Origin: Methylococcaceae bacterium
GTDB lineage: Bacteria > Pseudomonadota > Gammaproteobacteria > Methylococcales > Methylomonadaceae
Assembly: GCA_947505055.1 (NCBI GenBank)
Contig: CANNLO010000279.1
Coordinates: forward strand, 1-6,440
Length of the DNA: 6,440 nucleotides
Direction of reading: 5' to 3'
Shown: positions 5,236 through 6,440 of the stretch, piece after piece
Layout of the letters: each line of letters opens with the position of its first letter
How positions within the stretch are numbered: the stretch's first letter is position 1
Position numbers and translations under genes: made by a program
The notes under the pieces: generated by a model
The model's database searches: none
What the model saw: the letters and a program-made list of their open reading frames with translations, nothing else
Told to the model about the DNA's origin: nothing

Positions 5236-6440
5236 ATGCCTAAAGTTTCGGTAATTCTAACCTCATACAATCATGATAAATACCTTCGTGAAGCCATTGA
5301 GAGTGTACTCAACCAGACATTCCAAGATTTTGAATTAATTATTTGGGATGATGACTCTGTTGATGACTCATGGAATATTATTCAATCGTACAGTGATTCA
5401 CGGATACAGGCAGTTACTAATCCACAGAATAAAGGTCCAGTTTTTGGTATTAATAAAGCTATTTTTGATATTGCAAGTGGTGAATACATCGCCATTCACC
5501 ATTCAGACGATGTATGGGAGCTGGATAAGCTGGAAAAGCAGGTTGATTATCTTGATGCTAACCAAGATGTTGGCGCAGTGTTTACCTGGGGGCAAATAAT
5601 TGATGAACACAGTGTAGAGTCTACAGCAGATTGCTTTTACCAAGAGAACAAAACCCGATGGCAGTGGCTTAATCAACTTTTTCTTGAACGAAATCATCTA
5701 TGCCACCCTAGTGTTCTGATCAGAAAGCTGTGTTATCAGGATGTGGGTGTATATCACTTAAGTTTGTTTCAGACACCTGATGCTGAAATGTGGAGCAGGG
5801 TTTTAATAAAATTTCCCATACATGTTATTCAAGAGAAACTGACAAAGCATCGAAAATTTTCGGACAAGTCGAACGTCAGTGGTGAAATTATTGAATCAGT
5901 AATTAGGGCTAACAACGAATGGAATGTGTTACGGAAGAACTATCTTACCATAACCAACTTTGAAGAGTTGGTTGCAACATTTCCCAGCCTCGAACGCTAT
6001 AGAAATTCAGCAGGATTTGATAATAAATTTTTACTGGCTATGGCTTGTTTGTACGAATGTAAGCAAAAAAATGCGTGGCAACTCGGTTTAACATGGTTGT
6101 TTGAGTTGCTTAATGACCCTGTGCTTTACCAAAAAATAATAAAGTTGTATGCGTTCTCTTATACAGATTTAATCAAATTGACCGCAGAATTTGATGTTTA
6201 TTTTTCCGAATGGGAGCAGCACGAGAAAGAGGTTATACGGAAATGTGCATTAGAAGAGCAAGGACTGAATGAAGTGATTGTCGTAAAAGACGAAATAATT
6301 AACAATCAAGCTCAAGAAATCCGCCGGTTGAATGAAGTGGTTGTAGCGAAAGATGCAGCGGTTACTCTTCAAGCCCAAGAAATTGGCCGCCTGAATGAAG
6401 TGATTGAGGCAAAAGATACAGCGGTTACTCTTCAAGATCA
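5236..6440 (+). CDS. Family 2 glycosyltransferase with C-terminal repeat coiled coil (3' truncated by window)
   Basis: Translating from ATG 5236 gives 401 residues without a stop to the window end. The N-terminal GT-A domain (about 1-210) has the family 2 opening VSVILTSYNHDKYLREAIESV (4-24, given in outline) and WDDDS (37-41) for the nucleotide. HHSDDVW (88-94) is the metal-binding DxD equivalent, and TPDAEMWSR (180-188) is the usual region of the catalytic base. It should act at the cytoplasmic face, adding a sugar to a lipid-linked glycan; donor and linkage cannot be read. A helical middle region without recognised motifs (about 215-335) contains LAMACLYECKQKNAWQLGLTWLF, resembling the C-terminal helices seen in other GT2 proteins (residues 267-289). 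From residue 344 come 21-residue repeats predicted to form a coiled coil. It follows the acyltransferase by 74 bases. Confident as GT2; the total length is unknown. Confidence 0.9.
   Translation, partial: MPKVSVILTSYNHDKYLREAIESVLNQTFQDFELIIWDDDSVDDSWNIIQSYSDSRIQAVTNPQNKGPVFGINKAIFDIASGEYIAIHHSDDVWELDKLEKQVDYLDANQDVGAVFTWGQIIDEHSVESTADCFYQENKTRWQWLNQLFLERNHLCHPSVLIRKLCYQDVGVYHLSLFQTPDAEMWSRVLIKFPIHVIQEKLTKHRKFSDKSNVSGEIIESVIRANNEWNVLRKNYLTITNFEELVATFPSLERYRNSAGFDNKFLLAMACLYECKQKNAWQLGLTWLFELLNDPVLYQKIIKLYAFSYTDLIKLTAEFDVYFSEWEQHEKEVIRKCALEEQGLNEVIVVKDEIINNQAQEIRRLNEVVVAKDAAVTLQAQEIGRLNEVIEAKDTAVTLQD
6265..6440 (+). repeat. 63-bp in-frame tandem repeat encoding 21-residue coiled-coil units
   Basis: Three direct copies begin at 6265, 6328 and 6391, exactly 63 bases apart; the third is cut by the window end after 50 bases. 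Each starts with LNEV and has KD seven residues after the leucine, and the two complete copies end QAQEI plus two residues. Copies 2 and 3 match at 42 of 50 compared bases; copies 1 and 2 match at about 44 of 63. Twenty-one residues are three heptads: Ile/Val recurs every seven residues (unit positions 5, 12, 19), and Leu, Lys and Gln alternate at the partner positions 1, 8 and 15. The copies abut with no spacers. Confidence 0.9.

Noticed and set aside
5348..5599. An 83-codon open frame on the + strand
   Set aside because: It lies out of frame inside the glycosyltransferase (5236-6440), whose reading frame carries clear GT2 motifs. The encoded 83 residues show no motif.
6250..6435. A 61-codon open frame on the - strand with an internal repeat (KSNRCIF ... 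NHFIQ)
   Set aside because: Its repetitiveness is just the antisense reading of the 63-base repeats in the glycosyltransferase; it has no independent evidence.
6265..6440. Regular direct repeats considered as a CRISPR array
   Set aside because: The copies are contiguous, in frame, diverged by codon and without spacers; they encode heptads.

Overview
The window is a slice of a surface-polysaccharide (O-antigen or capsule type) biosynthesis and export locus. It holds seven genes, all on the + strand, and the first and last run off the window ends. In order they are: the C-terminal part of a Wzt-type ABC transporter ATPase; three consecutive, mutually dissimilar sulfotransferases; a PLP-dependent sugar aminotransferase of the DegT/DnrJ/EryC1/StrS family; a left-handed beta-helix acyltransferase; and a family 2 glycosyltransferase whose C-terminus turns into a 21-residue-repeat coiled coil. 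I saw no tRNA, rRNA, insertion sequence, CRISPR array or origin. No gene-free stretch exceeds about 90 bases.

Layout. Positions 1-3372 look like one tight transcription unit. The Wzt stop shares a base with the first sulfotransferase start, 11 bases separate sulfotransferases 1 and 2, and sulfotransferases 2 and 3 overlap in an ATGA. A 90-base AT-rich gap follows, with a weak promoter-like sequence. The aminotransferase and acyltransferase (3463-5161) are one base apart and form a nucleotide-sugar module. A 74-base gap with a small inverted repeat then leads to the glycosyltransferase (5236 to the window end). This last gene is open at its 3' end, so an ORF search that requires a stop codon would miss it.

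How the genes fit together (inference). The aminotransferase and acyltransferase would supply an acylamino-dideoxy sugar nucleotide, probably dTDP-linked. The glycosyltransferase would add a sugar to the growing lipid-linked chain. The sulfotransferases would decorate or cap the glycan with sulfate from PAPS. The Wzm/Wzt transporter (Wzm not in window) would export it. The Wzt carries an extra C-terminal beta-rich domain of the kind known to recognise a chain terminus, so a sulfated terminus read by the transporter is an attractive hypothesis.

Organism. Bacterial gene density, Shine-Dalgarno-like sites, Wzt-type export and moderate to low GC (the sulfotransferase stretch is visibly more AT-rich than the aminotransferase) suggest a Gram-negative, most likely a gammaproteobacterium. 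This is family resemblance only; the taxon cannot be fixed from the window.
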